Notes: a model not told the origin generated them from the sequence alone. Numbered from the stretch's first letter, positions 21,736-34,252 are shown. The stretch is 64,000 nucleotides of DNA from Choristoneura fumiferana (GCF_025370935.1 NC_133496.1:7814536-7878535), one strand, 5' to 3'. Program-made: numbers and translations.

Positions 21736-21814
21736 ATAGATATGAATCCGGAATACCGCCCTGCGCTCCATGACTCTAATCACTGAATCAGTGACTGATC
21801 ATCAGATGTAGGTC

Positions 21815-22075
21815 GAAGGAGTCTACGCTAAATTGGGACTGGGTTGGCCATGCATGCGCGTGCCAGACGAGGTTCTGGGCCAAGATACCACCGAGTGGAC
21901 GCCACCAACTCGAAAGGGTGACTTGGCAGACCTAGACGGCGATGGCGGAATGAACTTAACTACTTATACTTCTTGAAAGTTGGCCCTTGTATGCAGGGGT
22001 CAGATAGCAGTGGAAGTATCGGGGGAGGCCTTTGCTCACGCTCAGCTCAGCCAGCAGTGAGGCAGAATAGGCTTA
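21815..22075 (+). pseudogene. RTE-type LINE ORF, C-terminal remnant
   Basis: Broken frames encode WVGHACARAR, then LGRPRRRWR, then GGGLCS, and a tail ending near CAGTGAGGCAGAATAGG. GRPRRRW is the hallmark just before the stop in RTE-type LINE ORFs. At least two frame changes are needed to read it. Confidence 0.6.
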
Positions 22076-22079
22076 CAAA

Positions 22080-22855
22080 AGTATGAATAAGGGAAGCTTT
22101 TGAAATCCTGTTTTCTCGGGTTTGTACCTCAGAAAGAATAACGGAATTATTATCCTTATTAATTAACTAAAAAGGCCACGAGTGAGCAAAGTAATTAAGT
22201 TCATTGATATTATGAACCTCCGCAATGTAACGCCTGATTCAATAAATTATTTTCCCTATTAAAGGAATTCACTTTGTTGTTTGTCGAATGAATTCGACTT
22301 CGGGCTTCTAATAGAGTCTCGTTCGTAATTCCTTATTTACCGCCTTTAAGAACAAATGTACTATTACTCATCAAAAGATATGACAGCGCTAAAATCAAAT
22401 CACCTCTGAGATAGAACGAAAATGGTAAAACGGAAAAAGAACTTCAGAACTCAAACAAACGAATTTACAATTAGAAAGTTACTTAATGAATGCAATCAGA
22501 GAAGTTAAACTGCACTGAAGGAATGAGACTTGTCTTTTCCCTACTCTCCAAGTTTTAGTGGACAGTTGACTTTAAATCGTCGTTTTTGACACAGCTTAAA
22601 TACTTTCCAACTAGTGCATTTGCATTAAATTATAATTGAAGTTTACTCTGTAAAATATTTAGGAATACATGGATCATACCCATTTGGCAGTCAAAGTAAG
22701 CCTTTGGGATTTGCTCTACTTAACTTTTTATTATATTATTTGTAGTTTGTAGCAGCAATAGAAATGCTCAAAATAAAAATAATCTTATGGAATTCAGTGA
22801 ATAAATAAATTTCATACGAAAATACAAACTGAAATATCAGATGCACAGAAAAACC
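22080..22855. other. Intergenic, nothing recognised
   Basis: AT-rich sequence without repeats I can name and without coding potential. Confidence 0.4.
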
Positions 22856-22859
22856 AGAA

Positions 22860-22940
22860 AAATAGACCAGCGCTGGGAATCGAACACAGGTCTCGGCTTC
22901 CGTGCCGTGTGCTATACCACTACCCACGGCTGGACAACGA
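22860..22940 (-). mobile_element. tRNA-like SINE head
   Basis: On the minus strand, CCGTGGGTAGTGGTATAGCA (A box) and GTGTTCGATTCCCAGCGC (B box) have tRNA-like spacing. There is no matched acceptor stem or 3' end, so it is a SINE head and not a tRNA gene. This family differs from SINE families 1 and 2. Confidence 0.6.
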
Positions 22941-23743
22941 TACAGACACGAATTTCTTCTATGCACCTCATATCTCAGCCTGTGTTGTTTCTTATTTAGC
23001 CACTAAAGCAGCGACACTAGCGACATATATGCCGTAGCCCTCATCGAGAAAACTTTTCGGCACTCCATCGGAACTAACCGCTCACCCGGACAAGAGATAT
23101 CGTTATTAAGCAATCAAATTAATTAATTTATTAATAATTAATCTTTAACCAAACCAACTTAGAAAAAAAAACAAGATTGAAGTTTTCAAACTTCAATAAC
23201 GCAAAACGGCGGTGGACTTTTTTTAATGAAGCATAGCTAAGAACCACTTTAAGGAAACTAGCTTTAACATAAAAAACCGCAACGAAATCGGTCCACCGTT
23301 TGAGGGATGCACAGACAGACAGAGATTAGCGTCAAACTTCCCGTCTTTTTGTGTCGGGAGTTAAAATATATTTTACATAGACTTCGCTGCACAACTATCT
23401 TCTGTAACTCAGACTAGAGAACACCTAGGGTCTCCTACTTCAGACTGCAGCAAAATGGAGAACGGCTTGTGCAAACATCCTATCCCCAGGGAACCTGACT
23501 TCGGAATTATTGTAAAAACTTAGTTTGACTTGCAGTAATTACAGTTTCGTTGACGTATTCCTATTTGTTTGTATCACAAACGTATTTACATTATAAATTA
23601 CACATTCGTTTGAAGCTTGATTAATAGTAACATTTTTTATTTTATTTTATTATTGTTGCTGTCTTTTTTATGTCACGAATAATGATTTTCTTTCTTTCTT
23701 TCTTTTCTTTCTTTCTTTACGTATATACTGAGCGGCAAAAATC
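22941..23743. other. Intergenic with one LINE tail
   Basis: A LINE tail (AACGAAATCGGTCCACCG and CTTTTTGTGTCGGG) lies at 23280-23365, and a (TTTC)n tract at about 23690-23717. Otherwise nothing recognised. Confidence 0.45.
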
Positions 23744-24029
23744 AGGCAGGATGGTAGACTTGTGAGGTCCGCCCGGATTGCTACCACCGATCTCATCTGC
23801 TCGCTAATCCTCCGTGAAGCAGCAGTGCTTGCACTGTTTGTGTTTCGGCGTGGAGAGCAAGACAGCCGGTGAATTACTGGCACTTGACGTATCCATCTCT
23901 TAGGCCTCTAGGTTGGCTACGCATCTACAATCTCCTGGGTGTTGCAGGTGTCTATGGGCAGGTGGTGATCTCTTACCTCAGGAGACCACTTGCTCGTTTT
24001 TTCTTCCAGTCGAATAAAAAAAAATAAAA
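23744..24029 (+). mobile_element. Retroposon family R, near full length
   Basis: Runs from GGATGGTAGACTTGTGAGG through CCAGTCGAATAAAAAAAAAT. It marks the left edge of copy B; the same element is cut by the N in copy A. Confidence 0.75.
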
Positions 24030-24173
24030 AATCTGGCCCTTGATGTATGCAGAAATAGGTTACTTTGTACGTATGTATAATAGTGGGTCAAGTTTTGTGC
24101 CGCTGAGTATTTTAAGATTTGGTTCTTAATTTAGCAAGAATTTAAACTAAGCAAACTCTTTGGAACAAGCTTC

Positions 24174-24475
24174 TAAAGCCGAGTTTGGACTTCCAAGAAA
24201 AATTGTGCAAGTTGCATTTCATTGCGGCGCTCGATTGACCACTACAAACTCATTGGCTTTACGGCCTCGCAATGTACTCGTAATGCAACTTGCACGATTT
24301 TTCTTGCAAGTCTAAACTCGGCTTAAAGTCTAGTTTAAGAGATGAAAAAATTGTGCGAGTTGCATTACATTGCGGCACTCGTCGATCACTTAAAGGTCGT
24401 TTACTTTTCGACCTCTCAATGTTATGCAACTTGCAAAATGTTTCTTGCCTATAGACACACGATTAAACTGGGTTT
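24174..24475. mobile_element. Foldback pair, copy B
   Basis: Counterpart of 2030-2335, with the same two arm pairs and about ten small differences. Confidence 0.65.
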
Positions 24476-25029
24476 AAATTTGAATGCTTATTTATCTAAT
24501 AGATAATTTTTGTTAAAACCGTAAAAATTAAACTAGAAAGTAGCATTTTGGAGATAGATAGTCCTGATTTTTCTGTATACAACATGTTACGAAAATACCG
24601 AAAAATAATAATTGTGAAAGACTAAAAATACTCAACTCTAGTGGGCTGAATTGATTGTGATGGATAATACAAAGCCATGTACTATGGCCTGCAAAAGTCG
24701 ATGGACAATTCCAACATAATCGTCTGACGCGAGAAACAGCGCCATCTATGTGTTTGAGTGTATTAGCGGTATTTACTTATTTACTAACTTAGTTAGTTTA
24801 TTAATATCTCACTAGATGGCGCTGGCGCTGACCTTAAAAAAATATTTTATAACTCATGTTAGAAATTTTATATTTCGCTGCCGTAGTAACTAAATTATGT
24901 CCTGCCTGGGTGGGACACCGTGGGATGATACCGGCGAATCGCGTAACGAATTTTCTGTCTCTTTCGTACTTATCGTAAGAGAGAGAGAATATTATTATTC
25001 GCATTACTATCGTTTCTTGTTCAACTCTT

Positions 25030-25147
25030 TGGTGTGTGTGAAGTTCCCAATCCGCACTGGCCGCGTGGGAACTACGGCCAAGCCTCTCATTCTGAAGGAG
25101 GCCTGTGACCAGCAGTGGACGTGTATCAATAGGCTGGGAGGCTGATG
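25030..25147 (+). mobile_element. SINE family 1 tail, inside the Tc1-like element
   Basis: Same fragment as 541-659 with small indels. Shared by both copies of the Tc1-like element, so it was inserted before the element moved. Confidence 0.75.
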
Positions 25148-26624
25148 ATAATGAAATCTTATTTATGATGACCCATGTTGCGAATGAGTGTCAACTTTAG
25201 TAATCTCCAAATTAGCAGTAAATTTAAAAAACACAACTCAATATTATCTCCTGGTGGGATTTGAACTTGTGACATACGAACGAAGAACGAAGTTCATAAC
25301 CACTTGACCATATTACTGTTATCATAAGCGATGAAAATCGATCTATATCGGGTCGTCTTAAATTAATCGTAAGTCATGCGTGTTTAACGAAACATAGAGG
25401 GTAGACTGAAGATCTTCAAACTACCAGGCTAAGTTTTTATTACAAAGATTTTGCTACTTGTTCAGCTGCTTGCAACATGGTTTGATCGTCTCTTTCAAGT
25501 TGAATTGCTGATTATCGTAATTTATCTTTAAAATGAGTTTCTCATCGCAATATTGAGATGGTTAAAAGTTGTGGAAATTATTAATTTATATGAAGAAGGA
25601 AAAAATATGTCGGAAATTTCTAGAGAAATGTTAATGTGAGTTTTTTTTTGGTTACGTTCATCCTACCAACTTCTTCATTAAAATGATATCTACGTTATAT
25701 TTTTTTGTTTATTTATATTGTTTACAGATAAAAACAGTTATATATGGTGCAGGACTGGCTTAAATCAACCACAAATAATGTTAAAGTCGTTCCTTGGCTG
25801 CAGATCACCGGATTTAAATCCATTGAAAAATTATGATTTGTTATAACCATGTTTACATGTCGTTGGGTAATACAAAAACGAACTCCGGAAACGTTAGAAG
25901 CCCATGTGTAAAAATAAGGGACAGTATTTCGCGGCTCTAATATGTGTGAAAATCTAGTTGCATCGATGCGATTCTTTTTGCAAGCAGTTATCGCAATCAT
26001 CGGTGGTTCAACAGTTATTAAAATAAAATGATAGTTACGTGTAGACCGGTTATATACTCAACAGTTATGTTATAATAATATATACGTGCGGATATTTTCA
26101 GGGTATGTAATTAATAACCTAATAATTATTATAACCATAAATTATTTAAGTATAGTGTGGTAATATTTTTTTGCTTCATACAAAATAGCATTCCGTTCAA
26201 AAAAATTCATCCTCGGCATTAAATTAAATTAACTGTATTTTTTTTTAATTTAATTTATTGAAACCAATTAACGACGGATGCAAATAATCGATCCTTAAAA
26301 TATCCGCATCTGATTTCCTAGCACACTGTATTATATGAACCAAATATTTATCTTATATTTGTGATCCTGTAGGTATCACTTTGTTATGAGAAGTAATTAT
26401 TGATTTATTATGACAAAACTTTTAATTATACTTGATAGTTTTGTTTATTTATGTGAGATAAGTGTGGAAAGTTCAATATATATGACTGTATCTTATTATA
26501 ACTGTCAATTTACTTTCAAAAATACTATTTTTTTATTGTGGGTTCAGCTTCAATCCTCTTTCCAGAATCGGAAATGTCACTTAAGCTAATACCTCATAAA
26601 ATTTTTAAATACAACTTTTGATCA

Positions 26625-26866
26625 GTGCTAATAAAATAACTGAAAAACCTCACACGACACACAGGAAAAATATTTTTTCATTTTATTTTAAGTTAGTTGT
26701 TGAAAACATCTAAAACATTTATTGGCGTATGAATTCGTAATATTTAGACTGGCACAATAAAAAAAGGATTTAAAAACTCAAACACTACCTGATTTAAAAC
26801 AGTGTAATCGATTCTACTCTGTTTCGCAAACTACTTTCTGGTTTTCAGTTATTTAATTGATATATA
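26625..26866. mobile_element. MITE family F6, inside the Tc1-like element
   Basis: TAATAAAATAACTGAAAAAC at the left mirrors TTTTCAGTTATTTAATTG at the right. The interior (GTGTAATCGATTCTAC, GCAAACTACTTTCTGG) matches 43385-43810. Confidence 0.65.
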
Positions 26867-27656
26867 GTATATAATAACTGCGTCAATATTTAATGAATAG
26901 ATATTGTTTTAGGAAAAAAAAATATGTTTTAACTTCAAAACGTGTATTATTTCTGTTGCAACGTTATCCTTTTTTCAGAGTTTTTTTATTTCCATATCAG
27001 TTATCTACAAAATTAAAATAGAAATTATAAATAAAAAATAAAAACAAAAAAACAATTCTGATATGTAGGATACGAACTTATGATCATTTACGAGTTTATC
27101 TAAGCAGCCGACCAACTCAGCTATCGGCACATTGCTGTTACGTAGGGATAAAATATCGATCATATCATAATACTGTTTAACAGCGCCATCTAGTTCATTT
27201 CTTGTGAACACCTAACCAAATCGTCAACTCTCGTGTTCAAACGATTATAGAACGTAAGGTGTCCATCCACTTATGCAGGCCATTGTACATGCGATAAGGC
27301 TCTGCTAGTGTGGGTGTCGCCGAATTAATGTTTGAAATTGTTTCTGGTTTTTGGTAATAAATATTTTTTTCATTTTCATTTTTTTTATGTGCGGGTCATT
27401 TATCTTAGGAACTTCTTTTGACTCGATAAGCAACAAAATCTGGTGAGTGGTAATGTATTGACTTAAGGCATTACGCCCACGTCTATAATAAGCCGTGGTC
27501 GGAAAAACCGAGCTATTTTTTAAATGAAATATCGAGTCTTAAAGTGTAAATGGGAAGATGCACTTAATCCTACACTTAATGGTAGTGACTTGAATAGTTT
27601 GTTAGTGACTTGAATCATTGTAACTTAGGAGTCCTGGATGGATGACCTCTGTGGCC

Positions 27657-27761
27657 GTTGCCTCACGTTTCTGACGCTCGCGATCGCAATCAAATGACAG
27701 ATTTCGCATACAAAAACTGTCAGTTGATTGCGATCGCGATCGTCAGAATCGTTAGGCAATA
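27657..27761. mobile_element. Foldback MITE, copy B of 2885-2989
   Basis: Same arms and loop as the copy A member. Confidence 0.7.
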
Positions 27762-28879
27762 CAGCCTCAGGTTAAAGTCGCGGGTTCACGGTGGATGCAA
27801 GCCGCTTCGAGGCGACTGGAGGTCTATGGGGGAGGCTTGTGTCCAATTAGTGGACGTCCTACGGCTGATATGATGATGATGGTGATGACTTAGGAGCCCT
27901 AATGTAAATAGGTACATAATATACTGCGGCAAAAATCTGGCCCGCAAATGTATGCAGTAATAGGTATTTTGTATGGAGCGCGGGCAAAATTTTGTGCTGC
28001 TGAGTATATTATTTACATTGTTTTTTTAGGCTTCCAACCAAAGGGTGTCAAAAACTGTCCTAAATGCTACCTGTTGTTTTGTCTGCCTGTTGGTCAGTCA
28101 GTATCAGGACTATAATTTCAATAGGTAGACATTGTAATTATTACAAAATGTGTGTTCCTATATTAGTAATTAAGGGCATCTCAATATTGCGGGATAATAT
28201 CATTAGATATAACATTACAAAACATTATCCTCAAAAAATAGCAAACACGAAAAACAGACCAAAATTATACGAAAAAGAAGTGTAGTTAGTTAGTTATAGT
28301 AGTATTGTAAATTATATGATAGAAAAATCATGAGATGAGTGATATGATGAATACAGAAGTCGCTCAACTTATTGAGTTTTCTTGTATCAAATAGTCCATT
28401 TCATCACTATCTTAGGAAAAGATATTTGTGCACAATAATATTATAATTTACATCTACGAATAGATTCGTAACTCACACATATCAAATCTTGCATCAAAAA
28501 TGTTACGGTTCCAAGAGATAACAATTTCGTACAATATCACGGTAACATCTACCGCTTATTATTAATGCAGCTTTGGTTAACTAGAACATCCGGGCAGCAG
28601 ATTGGAGATTAAGTCCAGAGCTCGCGGCAGATTTAATTTGCTACTAGTCCTGCAATCTCAGGATCTAGATGACGAGTTAAGGGGCAACAATGCAAATATT
28701 GATACTTTTCTTTTCTTTAAGTTTTAATTGTATCGCTCTTTTCATGATGTGTACACATAGGTGCAAAGTTTAATAAATATCACATTGTCGTGGAATACAG
28801 TGAAACATGAAATTATTTAATGTACTTACTTAAATAGGGATCCACTTATGTTGTTTTATTCTTTTATTATAACTACTGA

Positions 28880-29165
28880 GAAAGAGGTTACCGACATAGC
28901 GCGAGCAAATAGATCGTTGAAGGCAATGGATGCCATTAAAGCACGGAAAACAGATGTCCGTTGGGGCCGCAAAGTTCTCGAATGGAGATTCGCGGATCGG
29001 CAAGCGTAGCGTCGGACGTCCACCCACGAGGTGGATGGATATAACCTGGCTAAAGCCGCTGGTGCATGGTGGATGGAGGCCGCTTCTAACAGTAGAAACT
29101 AGTGGTAGATATTCTATGGGGGATCCTGTCCAACAGTAAGACGTAGATAGATGATGATGATGAGT
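28880..29165 (+). pseudogene. RTE-type LINE ORF, C-terminal remnant (better preserved copy)
   Basis: A 69-codon open frame at 28930-29139 reads SVGRPPTRWMDITWLKP, then GGWRPLL, then a stop, followed by GATGATGATGA. This is the C-terminal end of an RTE-type LINE polyprotein with its tail repeat. Copy A (4155-4405) carries deletions in the same sequence. 5' truncation is usual for LINE copies. Confidence 0.65.
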
Positions 29166-29250
29166 CAGATGGGACACTTTTTTTTCTCTTCGCTAAAATT
29201 CAAATTCAAAATATTTATATTGGATTGTGGTTGTGAGTCTGTATACAAAT

Positions 29251-29773
29251 ATCCTAGGCATATCGTGAAATGCTGCTATTTCAATAATAGGCTACGGCGT
29301 GACATCCGCCATATACGTCAAAATCTCTGTTGTTTAAATTTATTTGCCTAGTGACGTTTTTTGGTAGATCATGAATGCCTAGTCATATCATGAAACGCCG
29401 CCATTTCATGATTTGGCAGAGTTAGGCATATTATGAAACGCCGCCATATCGTTTCTGGCCACTTCAACCACCGGCCTGCTGCTTGCGGCACGCTCGCTTC
29501 GCTCGACACGGCTTGCGTGCGTTGTAGTCACAAATTTATATACTAACCATCTCCTCGCTTCGCTCGTCGTACCTAAATTTTTCTTTTTTTAGGCATATCA
29601 CGATGTGCCCGGTATAAAATAAGTTAAGATATCAAGCGTATGCGTTGCTCTAATCGCTCTGCCGTATTGTTACTCAGGCACATCGTGATATGCCTGGCCA
29701 ACGTTAAGGCATATTATCATGAAATGGCGCCGAGGAATTTCGTGATCTGGCAGATTTTACCATCGGCCGCCGA
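29251..29773. mobile_element. Long-TIR element with ATCRYGAAAT array (right end intact)
   Basis: Ends ATCGGCCGCCGA, the complement of the intact left end in copy A. Here the left terminus is replaced by unrelated sequence. The interior motif array and the CTCGCTTCGCTCG segment match 4478-4945. A TATG follows the right end and also precedes the copy A left end, a possible 4-bp target duplication (weak, because the ends come from different copies). Confidence 0.6.
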
Positions 29774-30045
29774 TATGTATACATTGGTTCTTATTATTAC
29801 ACCTAGAACATCACAATTTGCCAGGGTCCAGCGTACAATATTTCAATCTTACAAACTAAGTGCGTAGAGTTGATTTCCGATTAAAATAAAATATACTGCA
29901 AAAAAGGTTAGGACAATGTCAAGAAGTTCTAGCTCATGTAACAATTTTCTAAATCAAAATAATTAAATAATTGAATTGTAATAATATCAATAATATATCG
30001 ATTCATAATACTCGTAATTTATAAAATAATCATGCAAGAACCTAG
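29774..30045. other. B-specific filler
   Basis: Sequence between the long-TIR element and the resumption of A/B similarity. A has unrelated sequence of about 460 bases here (4945-5405). I see no gene in either. Confidence 0.5.
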
Positions 30046-30382
30046 TGTTGATCTGTGACATTGCAGTCCTGTGAGTTGCAGCCAACCGTAAATAAAGGAG
30101 ACTTTATGGCTGTAGCATTGTTTCAATTCACTTCGAGTCAAAAACGCGAAGCGCCTGTGAGTCAATATTATATTTTTAGGAATTAAAAAGAAACTGAAAA
30201 ATAAAATCGAGCACCTAATTAAATAAAAATATAAAAATATACGCGTAACAGAAACAACAAATACTGTACCTAACATTAACTACATTTTTCCATTATTTTA
30301 TTAGTTCCGCCTTACTCCTATCTTATAGTAATAATTATTAGGAAATACTACGGAAAAACTGTACCTTAACCAACCTTGATAC

Positions 30383-30512
30383 CAGGGGTGCTACCACGAA
30401 ATTCAAAAATCAAAGTTCGTATCGTACCGTCCCTCTCACTCTCGTATTAAATAATATAAGCGTTAGCGGGACGGCAAGATACGAAGCTGAATTTTTGCAC
30501 TTCGTAGCATAG
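30383..30512. mobile_element. Foldback MITE family F1, both arms
   Basis: GGGTGCTACCACGAAATTCA at the left against TTTTTGCACTTCGTAGCATA at the right. It keeps the arm that copy A has lost. Confidence 0.75.
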
Positions 30513-30619
30513 GCCTAGCGCTGAAGATAGATAGAGGGTACTTAGCGTTCATACCTACACATAGTATTATTATATCTTACCTTGCGGAGACCCATTATTC
30601 CATTAATGATTTTAATATA

Positions 30620-30771
30620 CAGTCAACCAATTTGATTTCTAGGCCACTAATAGAACTTGCAGATAAGTAAATAATTTTGATTTGTCTATCTAATAGCAAT
30701 GCTTGTTGTATGATGTAAAATATCAAAATGACAAGGTTCTGTGGTGGCCTAGGAACCAAATTGGTTGACTG
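30620..30771. mobile_element. MITE family F3, copy B
   Basis: Counterpart of 5949-6099, with TA on both sides. Confidence 0.75.
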
Positions 30772-30802
30772 TATGCTTGCTACCTTTTATTTTAATTCTT
30801 TT

Positions 30803-31084
30803 TATTTATTTTTTTTATTTGACTGGATGGCGGAGCAAATGGGTCTCCTGATGGTAAGAGATCACCACCGCCCATAAACATCAGCAACACCAGGAGTATT
30901 ACAGACGCGTTGCCAACCTAGAGGCCTAAGATGGGATACCTCACGTGCCAGTAATTTCACCGGCTGTCTTACTCTCCACGCCGAAACACAACAGTGCAAG
31001 CACTGCTGCTTCACGGCAGGATTAGCGAGCAAGATGGTGGTAGCAATCCGGGCGGCCCTTGCACAAGGTCCTACCACCTGCAAA
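30803..31084 (-). mobile_element. Retroposon family R copy
   Basis: Complete right end (CCTTGCACAAGGTCCTACCA) that copy A has lost; poly-T left end. Confidence 0.75.
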
Positions 31085-32792
31085 ATCTGCGAGTGAACCT
31101 TACAACTTAACATACATACATACACTTATGAATTGGTACACGTATTTAAAAGCTAGTGTAGGCTAGCTAACATATACAAAAATTATGCAATCTGACAATA
31201 TTACAAAGTTCCGGATCGAATTGATATCTAACCTCCTTTTCATTGGCTTGCGGGTAAAAAATAATACATTATGACTCAGCTGCTCGCAGTAAGGTTGTTG
31301 GCTCCCCCGCAAGGTGGATAAACTTTAACAATAATAACCTAATAATTAATGACAGGCTGTCAAGGTGTTGAAATCAGAGATGATATCAAGCTCAATCTAA
31401 GGGTGAAGCCAGACAAACGTAGTTTTTAGGGTTCCGTAGTCAACTAGGAACCCTAATATAGTTTCTCGGTACAGTGATCTGTTTGCGCAATTAAAGTGCA
31501 AATTTAAACTGTTGGGTGGAAAAAATTGAAAAAAATCAGAATGTTAGAAGCCTAAGGTAGTATGTAATATACACAATACGAAATCCTTAGACAAAAATGA
31601 CTTGATTTTTTTCGTAATGGCTACAGAACCCTATCTTGGGCGTGCGTGTCCGACACGCTCTTGGCCGGTTTTTTTTCTGAGTTGTGAATCGTATATTTTT
31701 GGTCAGGTAATGTTGGTTTCATACAAATGTACTATGTATTTGTATGTAGCATGCTCATGGCAAACTTCCGCGGTGCGCAACTGACCGCTTGGAGAAGAAC
31801 AAAATTCTAAATTATTGATGGGCACTCTTTTGTTTTTTTCCGCGATTGGGCTTACTACTTGACAAGGTAAGCCAAAATTTGATTTCTTTTAGAAATAAAT
31901 AATACTTTTACTCGGTGATAGCTAAACATTTCACTGAGCTACTTGTGATATAAGGGCTGCCTCTAACGCAGGTAGGTACTGTTAATATTATTTGCTCCAT
32001 TTCTAACATTTATTTCTTTTATGTTTTGTAAAACCTGATCCAAGTATCGTTTAGCTTTATTTCTCTGGCCTGAAAAAGAGACTTGGATGGGGTGCTGCTT
32101 GCTTGCAGCAGCAGGGTGTTTCATTTCAGCCCTTCCTTTTGCCTGCTGATTCATATTCATCTCCACTTCCACTCCGCTCCGCTGCCTCGGAGTAGATCGC
32201 CGGCGCGACTGGACGCTCCGAGGCTACCTTAACACCCTGCCCTGTTTCCCTACATATCCTTCAAGTCTCAGGCCAGTGTTTTTCTTTTTTTCTACAAGAA
32301 CAGTGCTGACTGAAAAACATATGCATGTACTTTTATATTGTATTATATATATTTTTATAACCACCAAGCCTTTTATATTGCTTTGACCGTCTTGATTCCA
32401 CCCTAAAAGCAATGTCTCATGCCACTAATTTTATTTAACCAAGACGCAAAAAAGAGATACCTACCTACTATAGATACGACTAAGTTTGACGCAATGTCTA
32501 TTTGTGTGTTTTGGCATCCTAGCTCTCAAATTTTATGAAACTGGTTTCAGTGTGGTATTTTTCACGTAAATGCCAGTGCTCTTGCGGTGGTCATTAGCTA
32601 TGGTTCATCAAATCAGTTCAGCCGTTTCAGAGATATAGAACTAGACATGACAATGTCGGAGGTTTTTTTACGCTTTAACTCTCGTGCGCCCAATAAGCAA
32701 AAGAATGTTCACAATAAGTTTCAAGGGAACTAGGAATCCATGACAATGTAACAAAGTAAAAATAATTTTGTTTTTCTATTGTTTTACACCAT

Positions 32793-32857
32793 GGCAGTTT
32801 GACGGCAGTTGACGGCAGTTTGACGGCAGTTTGACGGCAGTTTGACGGCAGTTTGAC
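32793..32857. repeat. 11-bp minisatellite (GGCAGTTTGAC), six units
   Basis: Six tandem units, one of them 10 bp. The allelic or paralogous site in copy A (7691-7712) has two. The 73-residue minus-strand frame across it (repeated KLPS) is an artefact of the repeat. Confidence 0.9.
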
Positions 32858-34252
32858 TTTATTCTCGAAACAATTAGATTCTAATTGCTTTGTCAATTTT
32901 TTTCAAAATATTTATAATGGTGGGCTTCAGGAGGATGATAAATTCTAAAGCTTGTGACTTGTTTTTGTTCCTCTTTCAAACTAAAATTGCTGTAGAATTT
33001 CGATGAGATTTAGTATAGATGGGTCTTAGGAATTAAACAAAGGCTTTTTATCCCGATATTCACATAGGAGAGAAAAATTCTCAAGTGGCGACCACGAACC
33101 GGAAGACAAAGCATTGACAGACCTCCCACTGAATGGACTGACGACAACGCAAATGTTGCGGACAACCGATGAATACAACTGACGACCAGCAAAAAGATGC
33201 TGAACCCTTTTTTAACAAAAAGACTTCTCAAATCTTCTTTATTTCATGAAGTCGGTTGGCTATAAAGGTTACATTTCTATGTAAGTATATGCCTCAACCC
33301 GACCCACTCACGAGGAATCCTTAGGTTAGGCAGTAATTTATTTAATACCCTCCCTTTGACAAGCTGAGATACAACACTATAAAAGCGGGCATGAAATTTT
33401 AAGCCCCGTCTGAAAATTCAAAACATTCCATTTCGTTTGCTTTAATATTCCCAACCCGGGGAAGCCTGCAGTTTAATATGCGCTTATTTAGGCACCAGTT
33501 GGGCTATGGAATTATACAAATACCCACTACTTTGTCAGCAATTGTTAATTTTGAAACGGACCGGTAGCTAGCTACATATTAGTAATCTGTGCGGACCGGC
33601 GATTAAATGTTAAGCTTTTGTGCACTGCTTTCAACATTCAGGATATCTATTCTGCAGTGTCAATATTTCAATTAATATAACGTATACTACAGCTGTTGGC
33701 CTACCTTACATAAAATCCATTTAGTGACTACCTGACAGCACACGTAGTGAACAGAAAAAAATACACTACAATACAAATATTCTTCGTTGCACACAAATCA
33801 GTACAAAATGTATATAGATACATAAATCAGAATCAAGGCTCCGCTATCCGCCTAGATCAAATTCATACTACTCATATTTATGCATTTTAATTAATTACTA
33901 CTTACGCTTAAAATGTTAGGAGCAAAATAAAATTATCGAATTTTGCACAAGCTTTATTCAGAAATGTTATATTTTTTTGAGCATTGTTTCTCTTGAATCC
34001 TTATACGCCTTTTGGTCCTCGTCTTAGTCCTTCGTCGGTAGAAAATCTGTAAGTGCCTTTCAAAAGTACGGAGCAATTAGACAGATAATGATATTGCACT
34101 ATTTAGACGACAGTCTAAAGTAATAAAATTATTGTCATATACTGTTTTCAGAATCCATGTATGTATCATGCATTTCTATTCCACTGCTTTAACTTTTAGG
34201 CGCTGTATTATGAGTCTAACAGATTTCATGTAACACTTGTATTGTATTTCTT

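Larger units (their letters stand above)
24682..27285 (+). mobile_element. Tc1/mariner-like element, 2.6 kb, complete ends
   Basis: Inverted ends CTATGGCCTGCAAAAGTCGA and the complement of CCACTTATGCAGGCCATTG, flanked by TA (24680-24681 and 27286-27287). The empty site is 2538-2539 in copy A. Inside are a transposase HTH relic (about 25570-25640), the last part of the DDE domain (about 25729-25845, DWL...NNVKVVPW then an SPDLNP motif off-frame), a SINE tail (25030-25147), a tRNA-like piece (about 25256-25310) and a MITE (26625-26866). It is far too broken to be autonomous, so an intact relative must have supplied transposase. Confidence 0.75.
23740..34000. repeat. Copy B of the duplicated repeat-dense block
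   Basis: Partner of 1771-10325 (and of 1-1769). It carries the 2.6 kb Tc1-like insertion, six minisatellite units at 32793-32857 against two in A, about 400 extra bases at 31063-31470, and an empty site where A has the pogo-like element. The right border (about 34000) lies 2 kb from the TRPA gene end; the A border (about 10325) lies 0.4 kb from the TRPA remnant. Confidence 0.85.

Noticed and set aside
32675..32896. 73-residue minus-strand frame with repeated KLPS units
   Set aside because: A translation of the 11-bp minisatellite; copy A lacks the repeats and the frame.
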